DNA from: Bradyrhizobium diazoefficiens | GTDB taxonomy: Bacteria; Pseudomonadota; Alphaproteobacteria; Rhizobiales; Xanthobacteraceae | Length of the DNA: 64,000 nt | Assembly (NCBI RefSeq): GCF_016599855.1 | Contig: NZ_CP067041.1 | Location: 1,984,001-2,048,000 of the forward strand | Direction of reading: 5' to 3' | In this document: positions 44,722-53,915 of the stretch, piece after piece | How positions within the stretch are numbered: position 1 is the stretch's first letter | How the letters are laid out: each line of letters opens with the position of its first letter | Program-made: the position numbers and the translations under genes | Notes under the pieces: model-generated | What the model saw: only the letters and a program-made list of their open reading frames with translations | Told to the model about the DNA's origin: nothing | Databases searched by the model: none

Positions 44722-45794
44722 GCGTGACACTCGATCACGTGACCCGGACCGTCGACGGGGTCCCACACATTCGCGACGTCTCGCTGACGCTGGAGAGCGG
44801 CACGCTCAACGTGCTGCTCGGGCCGACGCTGTCGGGCAAGACCTCGATCATGCGGCTGCTCGCCGGCCTGGACAAGCCGACCACGGGCAAGGTGCTGGTT
44901 GGCGGCAAGGACGTCACCGGCGTGGACGTGCGCCAGCGTTCGGTTGCCATGGTCTATCAGCAGTTCATCAACTACCCCTCGCTCACGGTCTATGAGAACA
45001 TTGCCTCGCCCTTGCGCGTGCAGGGCAAGCCGCGGCAGGAGATCGAGGCGCGCGTGGCGGAAGCGGCGCGCCTGCTGCGGCTCGAGCCGTTCCTCAAGCG
45101 GACGCCGCTCCAGCTCTCCGGCGGCCAGCAGCAGCGCACCGCGATGGCGCGCGCGCTGGTGAAGGGTGCCGATCTCGTGCTGCTCGACGAGCCGCTCGCC
45201 AATCTCGACTACAAGCTGCGCGAGGAACTGCGCGCCGAATTGCCGCGCATCTTCGAGGCGTCGGGCGCGATCTTCGTCTATGCCACGACTGAGCCGACCG
45301 AGGCGCTGCTGCTCGGCGGTAACACGGTCTGCATGTGGCAGGGGCAGGCGCTCCAGATCGGCGGGACACCCAACGTCTATCGCCAGCCGCAGACCCTGCG
45401 GGTCGCGCAGGTGTTTTCCGATCCGCCGCTTAATCTCGTCGGTATCGAGAAGAAGAACGGCTCGGTGCAATATGCGGGAGGCATCGCCGCGCCGGCGTCC
45501 GGTCTCTATTCCTCACTCGCCGATGGCGCCTATCGCGTCGGCTTTCGCGCGCATCAGCTTGGACTCGCCAATGGTGAGGCCGACCGTCACGCCTTCCATG
45601 CCACGGTAACGGTGACCGAGATCACCGGTTCGGAGAGTTTCGTGCATTTGACCCGCGACGGATCGAACTGGGTTGCGGTGCTTCACGGCGTGCACGAGTT
45701 CGAGCCCGGTCAGACCATCGATGCCGTGCTCGATCCGAATGACGTCTTTGTCTTCGACGCGGCTGATCGCCTCGTCGCGGCGCCCGGTTCTTGA
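44718..45794 (+). CDS. glpS: Glycerol ABC transporter ATPase GlpS
   Basis: This is one of two ATPases of the rhizobial-type glycerol ABC importer. The 358-residue product has Walker A GPTLSGKT (Lys41), the Q-loop (VYQQF), an intact signature LSGGQQQR (133-140) and Walker B LLDEP (Asp157-Glu158). The H-loop is changed: where the histidine is expected the sequence reads ATTEPTEAL (Thr191). A regulatory TOBE-like domain follows from about residue 240. It pairs with GlpT, whose defects are complementary. It overlaps glpD by four bases and precedes glpT by 12 bases. Confidence 0.93.
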   Translation: MSVTLDHVTRTVDGVPHIRDVSLTLESGTLNVLLGPTLSGKTSIMRLLAGLDKPTTGKVLVGGKDVTGVDVRQRSVAMVYQQFINYPSLTVYENIASPLRVQGKPRQEIEARVAEAARLLRLEPFLKRTPLQLSGGQQQRTAMARALVKGADLVLLDEPLANLDYKLREELRAELPRIFEASGAIFVYATTEPTEALLLGGNTVCMWQGQALQIGGTPNVYRQPQTLRVAQVFSDPPLNLVGIEKKNGSVQYAGGIAAPASGLYSSLADGAYRVGFRAHQLGLANGEADRHAFHATVTVTEITGSESFVHLTRDGSNWVAVLHGVHEFEPGQTIDAVLDPNDVFVFDAADRLVAAPGS

Positions 45795-45806
45795 GGGAGA
45801 TGCGCC

Positions 45807-46892
45807 ATGGCCCGCATTGATCTCGTCGATCTCGCGCACTCCTACGGCGGCAACGATGCGCCGCAGGAAAGCTTTGCGCTGAAGCCGGTGACCATGACCT
45901 GGCGGCAGGGCGGCGCCTATGCGCTGCTCGGCCCGTCCGGCTGCGGCAAGACCACGCTGCTCAACGTCATCTCCGGCATCATCACGCCGTCGCGGGGTAA
46001 AATCCAGTTCGACGGCCAGGACATCACACTGCTATCGACCCAGAAACGCAACATCGCCCAGGTGTTCCAGTTTCCCGTGATCTACGACACCATGACGGTG
46101 GGGCAGAACCTGGCGTTTCCGCTGAAGAACCGCGGCGTGCCGAAGGCGGAGATCGACAAGCGCGTCGCCGAGATCGGCCGCCTGCTCGACCTCGAACCCT
46201 ATCTGAACCGCAAGGCGACGCGGCTCACCGCCGATGCTAAGCAGAAGATCTCGCTCGGTCGCGGCCTGGTGCGCTCCGACGTCGCCGCCGTGCTGTTCGA
46301 CGAGCCGCTGACCGTGATTGATCCCGAGCTGAAATGGCAGCTCCGCTCCAAGCTGAAGGCGCTGCATCGCGAGCTCGATCTCACGATGATCTACGTCACT
46401 CACGACCAGACCGAGGCGCTGACCTTCGCCGACACAGTCGTCGTCATGCATGACGGTCGCGTGGTGCAGAGTGGCACGCCGGCCGAGCTGTTCGACAGGC
46501 CCGCCCACACATTCGTCGGCTATTTCATCGGCTCGCCCGGCATGAACATCCTGCCGGCTGAGGTGAGGGGACGCGAAGCGCGGATCGGCGGCCATGTCAT
46601 CGCGCTCAACCGCAGCTACGACAGCCTTCAGGCGGGCGCCAAGATCGAGATCGGCGTGCGTCCGGAATTCGTCGCGGTCGTTGCGTCCACACCCGGCCTT
46701 CTCACCGCGAAGATCGAACGGATTGACGATCTCGGCCGCATCCGCTTTGCGCAGGCGCGTCTCGGCGACGCCAAGCTCGCAGCTCGGGCGCCGGCGGGCT
46801 TCACCAGCCCGGACGACACGGCCGGGCTGAAATTCGATCCGGCGCACATCCACGTCTATGCCGACAGCCTTCTGGTGGAAGGAGCCGCCTGA
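45807..46892 (+). CDS. glpT: Glycerol ABC transporter ATPase GlpT
   Basis: This is the second ATPase of the importer, 361 residues. Walker A is GPSGCGKT (Lys48), Walker B is LFDEP (Asp164-Glu165) and the H-loop histidine is present (VTHDQTEAL, His198). The signature LSGGQ is replaced by LTADAKQ (139-145), so this subunit cannot complete a canonical site on its partner. The C-terminal part is a TOBE-like domain. The start follows glpS by 12 bases and its stop overlaps glpP (TGATG). It is unrelated to the antiporter also called GlpT in enteric bacteria. Confidence 0.93.
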   Translation: MARIDLVDLAHSYGGNDAPQESFALKPVTMTWRQGGAYALLGPSGCGKTTLLNVISGIITPSRGKIQFDGQDITLLSTQKRNIAQVFQFPVIYDTMTVGQNLAFPLKNRGVPKAEIDKRVAEIGRLLDLEPYLNRKATRLTADAKQKISLGRGLVRSDVAAVLFDEPLTVIDPELKWQLRSKLKALHRELDLTMIYVTHDQTEALTFADTVVVMHDGRVVQSGTPAELFDRPAHTFVGYFIGSPGMNILPAEVRGREARIGGHVIALNRSYDSLQAGAKIEIGVRPEFVAVVASTPGLLTAKIERIDDLGRIRFAQARLGDAKLAARAPAGFTSPDDTAGLKFDPAHIHVYADSLLVEGAA

Positions 46893-47866
46893 TGGACAAG
46901 ACCGTCAACCAAAAAGCCTGGTTCCTGGTGCTGCCGGTGTTCCTGGTCGTCGCCTTCTCGGCGGTGCTGCCGCTGATGACGGTGGTGAACTATTCCATGC
47001 AGGACACCTTCGGGAACAACCAGTTCTTCTGGAACGGCGTCGGCTGGTTCAAGGAATTGCTCGATCCATCGACCGATCTCGGCGGTCGCTTCCTGGCTTC
47101 GCTCGGTCGCAATCTGTTCTTCTCGCTGGTCATCCTCGCGATCGAAGTGCCGCTCGGCATTATCGTCGCGCTATCGATGCCGCGCCAGGGCTGGACGGTG
47201 GCGGCATGCCTCGTCACCCTCGCGCTGCCGCTGCTGATTCCGTGGAACGTGGTCGGCACGATCTGGCAGATTTTTGGCCGGCCCGACATTGGCCTGCTCG
47301 GCTATGTTCTCAACAACATCGGGCTCGACTATAATTACGTCTCCAACGACATTGACGCCTGGGTCACTGTCATCGTGATGGATGTCTGGCATTGGACCAG
47401 TCTCGTCGCATTGCTCTGCTATGCCGGCCTGAAATCGATCCCTGAGGCCTATTACCAGGCGGCGCAGATCGACGGCGCCTCGCGCTGGGCGGTGTTCAAG
47501 GCGATCCAGTTGCCGAAGATGAACCGCGTGCTGCTGATCGCGGTGCTGCTGCGCTTCATGGACAGTTTCATGATCTACACCGAGCCGTTCGTCGTCACCG
47601 GCGGCGGCCCCGGCAACTCGACCACCTTCGTCTCGATCGAGCTGGTCAAGATCGCGCTCGGCCAGTTCGACCTCGGCAAGGCCGCCGCGCTCTCGCTCGT
47701 CTATAACCTGATCATCCTGATCGTCTGCTGGATATTCTACACCGTGATGACCAATGCCGGCGCGGAGCGCAGGGTGCAGGCGGAAAACGAGCCGGCGGCG
47801 GAGCGTAAGCCCGCAGGCACGCTCCAGCCCGCGGCCGTGCTCAAGCCCAAGGAAGGAGTGGCCTGA
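46892..47866 (+). CDS. glpP: Glycerol ABC transporter permease GlpP
   Basis: This 324-residue permease has six predicted membrane helices and the EAA-type cytoplasmic loop YYQAAQIDGASRWAVFKAIQ, which contacts the ATPases. It begins QKAWFLVLPVFLVVAFSAVL and ends in a hydrophilic Pro/Ala/Glu-rich tail of about 40 residues that should face the cytoplasm. It overlaps glpT by one base and glpQ by one base. Confidence 0.93.
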   Translation: MDKTVNQKAWFLVLPVFLVVAFSAVLPLMTVVNYSMQDTFGNNQFFWNGVGWFKELLDPSTDLGGRFLASLGRNLFFSLVILAIEVPLGIIVALSMPRQGWTVAACLVTLALPLLIPWNVVGTIWQIFGRPDIGLLGYVLNNIGLDYNYVSNDIDAWVTVIVMDVWHWTSLVALLCYAGLKSIPEAYYQAAQIDGASRWAVFKAIQLPKMNRVLLIAVLLRFMDSFMIYTEPFVVTGGGPGNSTTFVSIELVKIALGQFDLGKAAALSLVYNLIILIVCWIFYTVMTNAGAERRVQAENEPAAERKPAGTLQPAAVLKPKEGVA

Positions 47867-48672
47867 TGCACTCGATCCCCGGCCGTCGCCTCATCATGGC
47901 GCTGTTCCTGATCTTCCTGCTGTTGCCGATCTACTGGCTCGTCAACATGAGCTTCAAGACAAACGGCGAGATCGTCTCGACGATGACGCTGTGGCCGCAT
48001 GCGCCGACGCTCCAGCACTACAGGCGCATCTTCACCGACGAGAGCTGGTATTCCGGCTACATCAACTCGCTGGAATACGTCGTCCTTAACACCATCATCT
48101 CGATCTCGGTGGCGCTGCCGGCGGCCTACGCGTTCTCGCGCTACCGCTTCCTCGGCGACAAGCATCTGTTCTTCTGGCTGCTCTCGAACCGGATGGCGCC
48201 GGCGGCGGTCTATGCGCTGCCGTTCTTCAACCTCTATTCGGCGATCGGGCTCTTTGATACTCCTTGGGCCGTTGCGCTCGCGCACTGCATCTTCAACGTT
48301 CCGCTGGCGGTGTGGATCCTCGAAGGCTTCGTCTCCGGCGTGCCGCGCGAGATCGACGAGACCGCCTTCCTCGACGGTTATTCCTTCCCGCGCTTCTTCA
48401 TCAGGATCCTGGTGCCGCTGATCGCGAGCGGCATCGGCGTCGCCGCCTTCTTCTGCTTCATGTTCTCCTGGGTCGAGCTCTTGCTCGCGCGCACGCTGAC
48501 CTCGACTTCGGCCAAGCCGATCGCAGCCGTCATGACGCGCACCGTCTCGGCGGCCGGCATGGATTGGGGGCTTCTTGCCGCGGCTGGCGTGCTCACCATC
48601 ATTCCGGGCGCGCTCGTGATCTGGTTCGTCCGCAACTATATCGCGCGCGGCTTCGCGCTCGGCCGGGTGTGA
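47866..48672 (+). CDS. glpQ: Glycerol ABC transporter permease GlpQ
   Basis: This 268-residue permease of the MalG/sugar type carries the opening RRLIMALFLIFLLLPIYWLVNMSF and the EAA loop IDETAFLDGYSFPRFFIRIL. It forms the channel with GlpP. The name follows the rhizobial operon; it is not the enteric glycerophosphodiesterase GlpQ. It overlaps glpP by one base and is followed by glpU after 11 bases. Confidence 0.93.
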   Translation: MHSIPGRRLIMALFLIFLLLPIYWLVNMSFKTNGEIVSTMTLWPHAPTLQHYRRIFTDESWYSGYINSLEYVVLNTIISISVALPAAYAFSRYRFLGDKHLFFWLLSNRMAPAAVYALPFFNLYSAIGLFDTPWAVALAHCIFNVPLAVWILEGFVSGVPREIDETAFLDGYSFPRFFIRILVPLIASGIGVAAFFCFMFSWVELLLARTLTSTSAKPIAAVMTRTVSAAGMDWGLLAAAGVLTIIPGALVIWFVRNYIARGFALGRV

Positions 48673-48683
48673 GGGAGGCGACA

Positions 48684-49013
48684 ATGGAATCCATCGCATG
48701 GATGGCCTGGACGCTGCCGACCGCAATCTTCTTTGCGGCGCTCGCCTGCACGCTTGCCGTGATGACCTGGCTTGCCGCTGTCTACCCCGAAGCCGAGCGC
48801 GTTGGGATCCTGCGGATTCCGACCACGCGCGGTGATCGCCTCTTCATCTCGCTGATTGCCGCCGCCGTCATTCACCTCGCGTGGATCGGCCTTGTCGGCA
48901 CTGACCCGATCGCGACGCTGCCGATCGGGGAGGAGGGTATTGAGATTACGAGCCTGTGGCTCGCAACCGTGATTTCGCTTGTTTCAGGCGCGGTGATCTT
49001 TCGCACCGTCTGA
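48684..49013 (+). CDS. glpU: GlpU, small membrane protein of the glycerol operon (DUF2160-like)
   Basis: This 109-residue protein has about three hydrophobic segments (IFFAALACTLAVMTWLAAVY, LFISLIAAAVIHLAWIGL, VISLVSGAVIF). It is named from its place between the permease and binding-protein genes, as in rhizobial glpDSTPQUV operons. Its biochemical role is not known. GAGGGAGG before the ATG fixes the start; the open frame upstream overlaps glpQ and is not real. Confidence 0.88.
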   Translation: MESIAWMAWTLPTAIFFAALACTLAVMTWLAAVYPEAERVGILRIPTTRGDRLFISLIAAAVIHLAWIGLVGTDPIATLPIGEEGIEITSLWLATVISLVSGAVIFRTV

Positions 49014-49087
49014 GGCAGGCGAGAAAGAGCAGATCCGGGGTCTACCCGGGCCTGGATTTAGTTTGTCGCTGCAACCGGAGGAAACTA

Positions 49088-50869
49088 ATGCGACACTTGA
49101 GAACGACCAAGGACAGTCTTCTGACCATGACCAGCGCGGTCGCGCTGATCGCGGCTTCGATGACTCTTGCCGCGCCGGCGCGCGCGGACGAAGCCGCCGC
49201 CAAAAAATGGATCGACAGCGAATTTCAGCCGTCGACCCTGTCGAAAGACGATGCGATGAAGGAAATGCAGTGGTTCATCAAGGCCGCTGAACCCTTCAAG
49301 GGTATGGAGATCAACGTCGTCTCCGAAACGCTGACGACCCACGAATACGAATCCCGCACGCTTGCCAAGGCGTTCGAGGAGATCACCGGCATCAAGGTCA
49401 AGCACGACATCATCCAGGAAGGTGACGTCGTCGAAAAGATCCAGACCCAGATGCAGTCCGGCAAGAACGTCTATGACGGCTGGATCAACGACTCCGATTT
49501 CATCGGAACGCACTTCCGCTATGGCCAGGCAGTCGACCTGACCGACTGGATGGCGAAGGACGGCAAGGACGTCACCGATCCGATGCTCGACGTCAACGAC
49601 TTCATCGGGAAGTCGTTCACGACCGCGCCGAACGGTCACCTCTATCAATTGCCGGACCAGCAGTTCGCCAACCTCTATTGGTTCCGTTACGACTGGTTCA
49701 CCAACCCCGACTACAAGGCCAAGTTCAAGGCCAAGTATGGCTACGACCTCGGCGTTCCCGTGAACTGGTCGGCTTACGAAGATATCGCTGATTTCTTCAC
49801 CAACGACATCAAGGAAATCAACGGTACCCGAATCTATGGCCACATGGATTACGGCAAGAAGGATCCTTCGCTCGGATGGCGTTTCACCGATGCCTGGCTG
49901 TCGATGGCCGGCAACGGTGACAAGGGCCTTCCGAACGGCCTTCCGGTCGACGAGTGGGGCATCCGCATGGAAGGCTGCCGCCCGGTCGGCTCGAGCGTCG
50001 AGCGTGGCGGTGACGTCAACGGCCCGGCAGCGGTCTACTCGATCACCAAGTATCTCGACTGGATGAAGAAATATGCTCCGCCGCAGGCGCAGGGCATGAC
50101 GTTCTCCGAATCGGGCCCGGTGCCGTCGCAGGGCAATATTGCCCAGCAGGTGTTCTGGTACACCGCCTTCACCGCCGACATGGTGAAGCCCGGTCTGCCG
50201 GTGATGAATGCGGACGGTACGCCGAAGTGGCGCATGGCCCCGTCGCCTCATGGCTCCTACTGGAAGGAAGGCATGAAGCTCGGCTACCAGGACGTCGGAT
50301 CGGCGACCTTGCTCAAGTCGACCCCGGTCGATCGCCGCAAGGCGGCCTGGCTCTATCTGCAGTTTATCGTCTCCAAGACGGTGAGCCTGAAGAAGAGCCA
50401 CGTCGGTCTCACCTTCATCCGTGAATCCGACATCTGGGACAAGTCGTTCACGGAGCGTGCGCCCAAGCTCGGCGGCCTGATCGAGTTCTACCGCTCGCCC
50501 GCGCGCGTGCAGTGGACCCCGACCGGCAACAACGTGCCTGACTATCCGAAGCTTGCGCAATTGTGGTGGCAGAACATCGGCGACGCGTCGTCCGGTGCGA
50601 AGACGCCGCAAGCCGCGATGGATGCGCTCGCAGCCGCTCAGGATTCCGTCATGGAGCGTCTGGAGAAGTCCGGTGTGCAGGGTGCCTGCGGACCGAAGCT
50701 CAATCCGAAGAAGACGGCTGAGTACTGGTACGACAAGTCGGCGAAGGACGGCAATATCGCGCCTCAGCGCAAGCTGGCGAACGAGAAGCCGAAGGGCGAG
50801 ACCATCGACTACGACACGCTGATCAAGTCGTGGCCGGCCTCGCCGCCGAAGCGCGCTGAAGCGAAGTAA
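49088..50869 (+). CDS. glpV: Glycerol ABC transporter substrate-binding protein GlpV
   Basis: This periplasmic binding protein captures glycerol for the importer. The 593-residue product has a signal peptide (SAVALIAASMTLAAPARA, cleavage near residue 33) and a type-I-like extracellular solute-binding fold (EEITGIKVKHDIIQEG, PDQQFANLYWFRYDWF). It is larger than most sugar-binding proteins, as is usual for this group. GGAGGAAAC before the ATG is a strong ribosome site. The last gene of the operon, it is followed by a terminator. Confidence 0.93.
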   Translation: MRHLRTTKDSLLTMTSAVALIAASMTLAAPARADEAAAKKWIDSEFQPSTLSKDDAMKEMQWFIKAAEPFKGMEINVVSETLTTHEYESRTLAKAFEEITGIKVKHDIIQEGDVVEKIQTQMQSGKNVYDGWINDSDFIGTHFRYGQAVDLTDWMAKDGKDVTDPMLDVNDFIGKSFTTAPNGHLYQLPDQQFANLYWFRYDWFTNPDYKAKFKAKYGYDLGVPVNWSAYEDIADFFTNDIKEINGTRIYGHMDYGKKDPSLGWRFTDAWLSMAGNGDKGLPNGLPVDEWGIRMEGCRPVGSSVERGGDVNGPAAVYSITKYLDWMKKYAPPQAQGMTFSESGPVPSQGNIAQQVFWYTAFTADMVKPGLPVMNADGTPKWRMAPSPHGSYWKEGMKLGYQDVGSATLLKSTPVDRRKAAWLYLQFIVSKTVSLKKSHVGLTFIRESDIWDKSFTERAPKLGGLIEFYRSPARVQWTPTGNNVPDYPKLAQLWWQNIGDASSGAKTPQAAMDALAAAQDSVMERLEKSGVQGACGPKLNPKKTAEYWYDKSAKDGNIAPQRKLANEKPKGETIDYDTLIKSWPASPPKRAEAK

Positions 50870-50919
50870 TTCGCTGACATCATCGTGGCCGGGTTCGTTC
50901 CGGCCATCCATGAGAGCAG

Positions 50920-50945
50920 AGGCCGGGAGCAATCCCGGCCTTTTG
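50920..50945 (+). terminator. Terminator of the glp operon
   Basis: A perfect 9-bp stem (AGGCCGGGA with TCCCGGCCT, GCAA loop) is followed by TTTGT. A second, shorter GGCCGGG/CCGGCC match lies at 50887-50905. Confidence 0.88.
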
Positions 50946-51019
50946 TCGTGTTGCCCTCTTGCCTTGACGGCGGCCGTGATCTGAATTGAACAGGTGAGAT
51001 CCAGAAGCGAGACTTCGCC

Positions 51020-51730
51020 ATGCGCATGATTTTCCGTTGCGATCCAAAGCTGGCCGGCCATCTGGTGCGACCGTTTCCGGCGCGCAGCGCCCTGCCTGAC
51101 TGGCTGCGGGCGATGCCTGCGACGGCGCATTCGGATATCCACGGCCGCGACATCCGCACAGTCAAGCAATGCCCGCCGTTCGTCGATGCGATGGCCTACG
51201 GGATCATGATTCCGCTGCCGTGCGACGTCAGGATCGAGGCCGGAGAGTTTTCGTGGGATTGGGACATTCCCGAGCCGCAGACGGCGGGGCATCCCCGTGC
51301 GCCGCTCAGCTTCCATCCGGCTGCGCAATTCGCTGCGGCGCCTTTTGCCAACGGGCGTTCTGCGCTCAAGTTCAACAGTTTCTGGACCATCGAGCTCGAG
51401 CCCGGCTGGTCGCTGTTCGCGACGCATCCGGTCAACCGTGACGACCTGCCGTTCCGCCTCGTCTCGGGCCTGGTTGATGCCGACCGATTCCACGACGGCG
51501 GCATCAACTTTCCGGCGGTCTGGACCAAACCCGATTTCTCGGGGGTCTTGCACAAGGGGACGCCGGTTGCGCAGTGCTTTGCCGTTCCACGACAAGCGGC
51601 GGAGCTGGTGTTCGAGCCCTTCGACGCAGCGCACCGGCAATCTTACGAGAAGGTCGTCAGCGACGTGCTGGCTGCGCCCAACGTCTACCGCAAGCAGTTT
51701 CGCGCGAAACGCGGCCGGTTAAGCCGCTAG
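51020..51730 (+). CDS. Conserved hypothetical protein
   Basis: This 236-residue soluble protein has a Pro/Trp-rich start (RPFPARSALPDWLRAMPATA) and many aromatic residues (FSWDWDIPEPQTAG, FNSFWTIELEPGWSLF). It has no signal, membrane helix or nucleotide motif. It resembles proteins of unknown function and I cannot name the activity. Its 3' end overlaps the convergent TPR gene by 12 bases. Confidence 0.8.
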   Translation: MRMIFRCDPKLAGHLVRPFPARSALPDWLRAMPATAHSDIHGRDIRTVKQCPPFVDAMAYGIMIPLPCDVRIEAGEFSWDWDIPEPQTAGHPRAPLSFHPAAQFAAAPFANGRSALKFNSFWTIELEPGWSLFATHPVNRDDLPFRLVSGLVDADRFHDGGINFPAVWTKPDFSGVLHKGTPVAQCFAVPRQAAELVFEPFDAAHRQSYEKVVSDVLAAPNVYRKQFRAKRGRLSR

Positions 51731-52528
51731 AGCGCGCCGCAGTCCATCCTCATCGAGCCACAGCCGGCCGTGAGAGGCGGAGGTCAAGGCCATCGCGATG
51801 GAGCCGAACAGCTGTGGACGCAGGCGATAGGCCTGGGCAAAGGCGCTCATGGCGGCGTCGACGTCTCCGCCCTCCTGCAAGGCGATGCCGAGATTGAGCG
51901 CGGCCTCGGCGTGATCGGGCTTGAGTTCGAACGCCTTGCGGTAGGCGTTTGCCGCGCCGGCGTGGTCTCGCAAATCCTGCCGCGCAAGGCCAAGATCGAA
52001 CCATACCGACGCCGGCGCGTCCGTCGCGGTCGCTCGCGCGAGCAGGCTTGCGGCGGTGGCGGCATCGCCGTCCTCCCACGCCAGCCGGCCAAGCCGCGCC
52101 GTTGCTTCCTGATGCCCGGGGATGACCTTGAGGATCGCCTGCCAGGCTCCGCGGGCTTGATTTCGCAGCCCGGCCATATCGAGCGTTCGGGCCTTCTCGA
52201 TGAACATCTCGCGGTGCGGGCTGGCGGCGATCGCAGCATCGAGATGGGCGAGCGCGGCGTCGAATTGGCCTTCACAGCGCGCGATGCGGGCGGCCAGCAG
52301 CCGGGCCGCGACGTTGTTCGGCCGCTTGGCAAGACTGACATCGATATGCGCACGAGCCGGCGCGATGACCCCCCTGGAGAACAACACGGCGGCCAGCAGA
52401 TGATGCAGCACCGGATCGCCGGGCGTGCGCGCGAGGCCTTGTTCGCACAGACGTTGCGCCTCATCCGGCTTACCCGCATTGAACGCTTCAGTCGCGCGGC
52501 GAACGAGCTTCTCGGCGGTGTCATCCAT
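51719..52528 (-). CDS. TPR-repeat protein
   Basis: This 269-residue protein consists of about seven tetratricopeptide-like helical pairs (AFNAGKPDEAQRLCEQGLARTPGD, AGAANAYRKAFELKPDHAEA, GGDVDAAMSAFAQAYRLRP). It has no signal peptide, so it is cytoplasmic, and no enzymatic domain. TPR proteins serve as scaffolds; the partner is unknown. The ATG at 52528 begins the first helix; the open frame back to 52723 has no repeat features. It overlaps the convergent hypothetical gene. Confidence 0.85.
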   Translation of the reverse strand: MDDTAEKLVRRATEAFNAGKPDEAQRLCEQGLARTPGDPVLHHLLAAVLFSRGVIAPARAHIDVSLAKRPNNVAARLLAARIARCEGQFDAALAHLDAAIAASPHREMFIEKARTLDMAGLRNQARGAWQAILKVIPGHQEATARLGRLAWEDGDAATAASLLARATATDAPASVWFDLGLARQDLRDHAGAANAYRKAFELKPDHAEAALNLGIALQEGGDVDAAMSAFAQAYRLRPQLFGSIAMALTSASHGRLWLDEDGLRRALAA

Positions 52529-52574
52529 CGCCGCATTAGAGCAAGGATGCTGGGGCACAGCAACGTGGAACGGC

Positions 52575-52601
52575 AAAGGCCGGGGTCGCTCCCGGCCTTT
52601 T
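52575..52601. terminator. Hairpin downstream of the old-yellow-enzyme gene
   Basis: The stem AAAGGCCGGG with CCCGGCCTTT (6-nt loop) lies after the 3' end of the leftward gene at 52639. The T-rich tail is weaker in that direction. Confidence 0.65.
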
Positions 52602-52638
52602 GCTTCTTCTCGCGTCGCGCAATGAGGGCGAAGCAGCC

Positions 52639-53742
52639 TTACTCCGCCGGCTCCGCTGTCTCCAGCGTCGGATAATCCGTGTAGCCCTTGGCGCTGCCGC
52701 CGTAGAACGTGTTCTTGTCCCAATCGTTCAGCGGTGCGCCCTGCTTCAGCCGCTCGACAAGGTCGGGGTTGGAGATGAACGGCTTGCCGAAGGCGATCAG
52801 GTCGGCCGTGTTCGCGTCGAGCACCTTGGTCGCGAGATCGAAGTCGTAGCCATTGTTGGCGATGTAGGCGCCCCAGAAGCGCTTGCGCAAGGACCCATAG
52901 TCGAACGGCGCGAAGTCGCGTGGGCCACCGGTGGCACCTTCAACGACATGGAGATAGGCGAGCCTGAGCGCGCTGAGGCCATCGGTGATGTAATCGAACA
53001 GCGCCTGCGGATTGGAATCCGCGATGTCGTTGGCGGGCGTCACCGGCGAGATGCGGATGCCGGTGCGCTCGGCGCCGGCTTCCGCCGCGACGGCCCTGGA
53101 GACCTCCAGCATCAGCCTGGCGCGGTTCTCGATGGAGCCACCATAGGCATCCAGGCGCTTGTTGGCGCCGTCCTTGGCGAACTGGTCGAGCAGATAACCA
53201 TTGGCGCCGTGGATCTCGACGCCGTCGAAGCCGGCCTCCAGCGCATTCCTGGCGCCGCGCTTGAAGTCGTCGATGATGCCTGGAATTTCGGAGAGCTCAA
53301 GCGCGCGGGGCTCGGAGACGTCGGCGAAGGTGCCGTTCACGAAAGTCTTGCCCTTGGCGCGGACCGCGCTCGGTGCGACCGGGGCCGCTCCACCCGCCTG
53401 GAGGTCGACATGCGAGATGCGGCCGACATGCCAGAGCTGGATGAAGATCTTGCCGCCGCGCTCATGCACCTTGTCGGTGACCTTGCGCCAGCCGGCGACC
53501 TGGTCCTTCGAATAGATGCCGGGAGTGTCCTGGTAGCCCTGACCCTGCTGCGAGACCTGGCTCGCTTCGGTGATCAGCAGGCCCGCAGAAGCACGCTGGC
53601 CGTAATAATCGGCAGCGAGCGGACTGGGTACGAAGCTGCCCGGCGCGGCGCGATTGCGCGTCAGCGGGGCCATTACCAGTCGGTTGGCCAGCGTGATTGG
53701 GCCGAGCTTGTAGGTCTCAAACAATTTGGTCGGACGGCTCAT
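52639..53742 (-). CDS. NADH:flavin oxidoreductase (old yellow enzyme family)
   Basis: This 367-residue FMN enzyme of the OYE/NemA group reduces activated C=C bonds or nitro compounds with NAD(P)H. Landmarks are LANRLVMAPLTRNRA, SQVSQQGQGYQDTPGIY, FIQLWHVGRISH, and the substrate-site pair His178 and Asn181 in EIHGANGYLLDQF, followed by GGSIENRAR. The frame is open to 53817, but the ATG at 53742 has GGAAG about ten bases upstream and matches the family start. The substrate is not readable. It stands alone. Confidence 0.93.
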   Translation of the reverse strand: MSRPTKLFETYKLGPITLANRLVMAPLTRNRAAPGSFVPSPLAADYYGQRASAGLLITEASQVSQQGQGYQDTPGIYSKDQVAGWRKVTDKVHERGGKIFIQLWHVGRISHVDLQAGGAAPVAPSAVRAKGKTFVNGTFADVSEPRALELSEIPGIIDDFKRGARNALEAGFDGVEIHGANGYLLDQFAKDGANKRLDAYGGSIENRARLMLEVSRAVAAEAGAERTGIRISPVTPANDIADSNPQALFDYITDGLSALRLAYLHVVEGATGGPRDFAPFDYGSLRKRFWGAYIANNGYDFDLATKVLDANTADLIAFGKPFISNPDLVERLKQGAPLNDWDKNTFYGGSAKGYTDYPTLETAEPAE

Positions 53743-53876
53743 GGCAAAAATGCTTCCAGGCGGTGAGAGGTCCGGAACACTTGTGCATTGCGACATCAGG
53801 CGCAAGGGATGAGCCATACGGAAAGTGCAGGCATGCCGCGCGGCAGGGCCCGCGCAGCATGAATCATGTGCAATTT

Positions 53877-53910
53877 GGGCCGCGGCAGGGGCTTTTCACT
53901 GCCGCGGCCC
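53877..53910. terminator. Hairpin downstream of the DUF1993 gene
   Basis: A perfect 11-bp stem (GGGCCGCGGCA with TGCCGCGGCCC, 12-nt loop) lies just after the leftward DUF1993 gene. The tail is not strongly T-rich. Confidence 0.65.
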
Positions 53911-53915
53911 GTAAA

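Noticed and set aside
49085..51640. 851-codon open frame on the minus strand
   Set aside because: It lies opposite glpV and the hypothetical gene at 51020. Those have signal peptides, ribosome sites and family motifs, while this frame is Arg/Val/Asp-rich shadow sequence of high-GC DNA.
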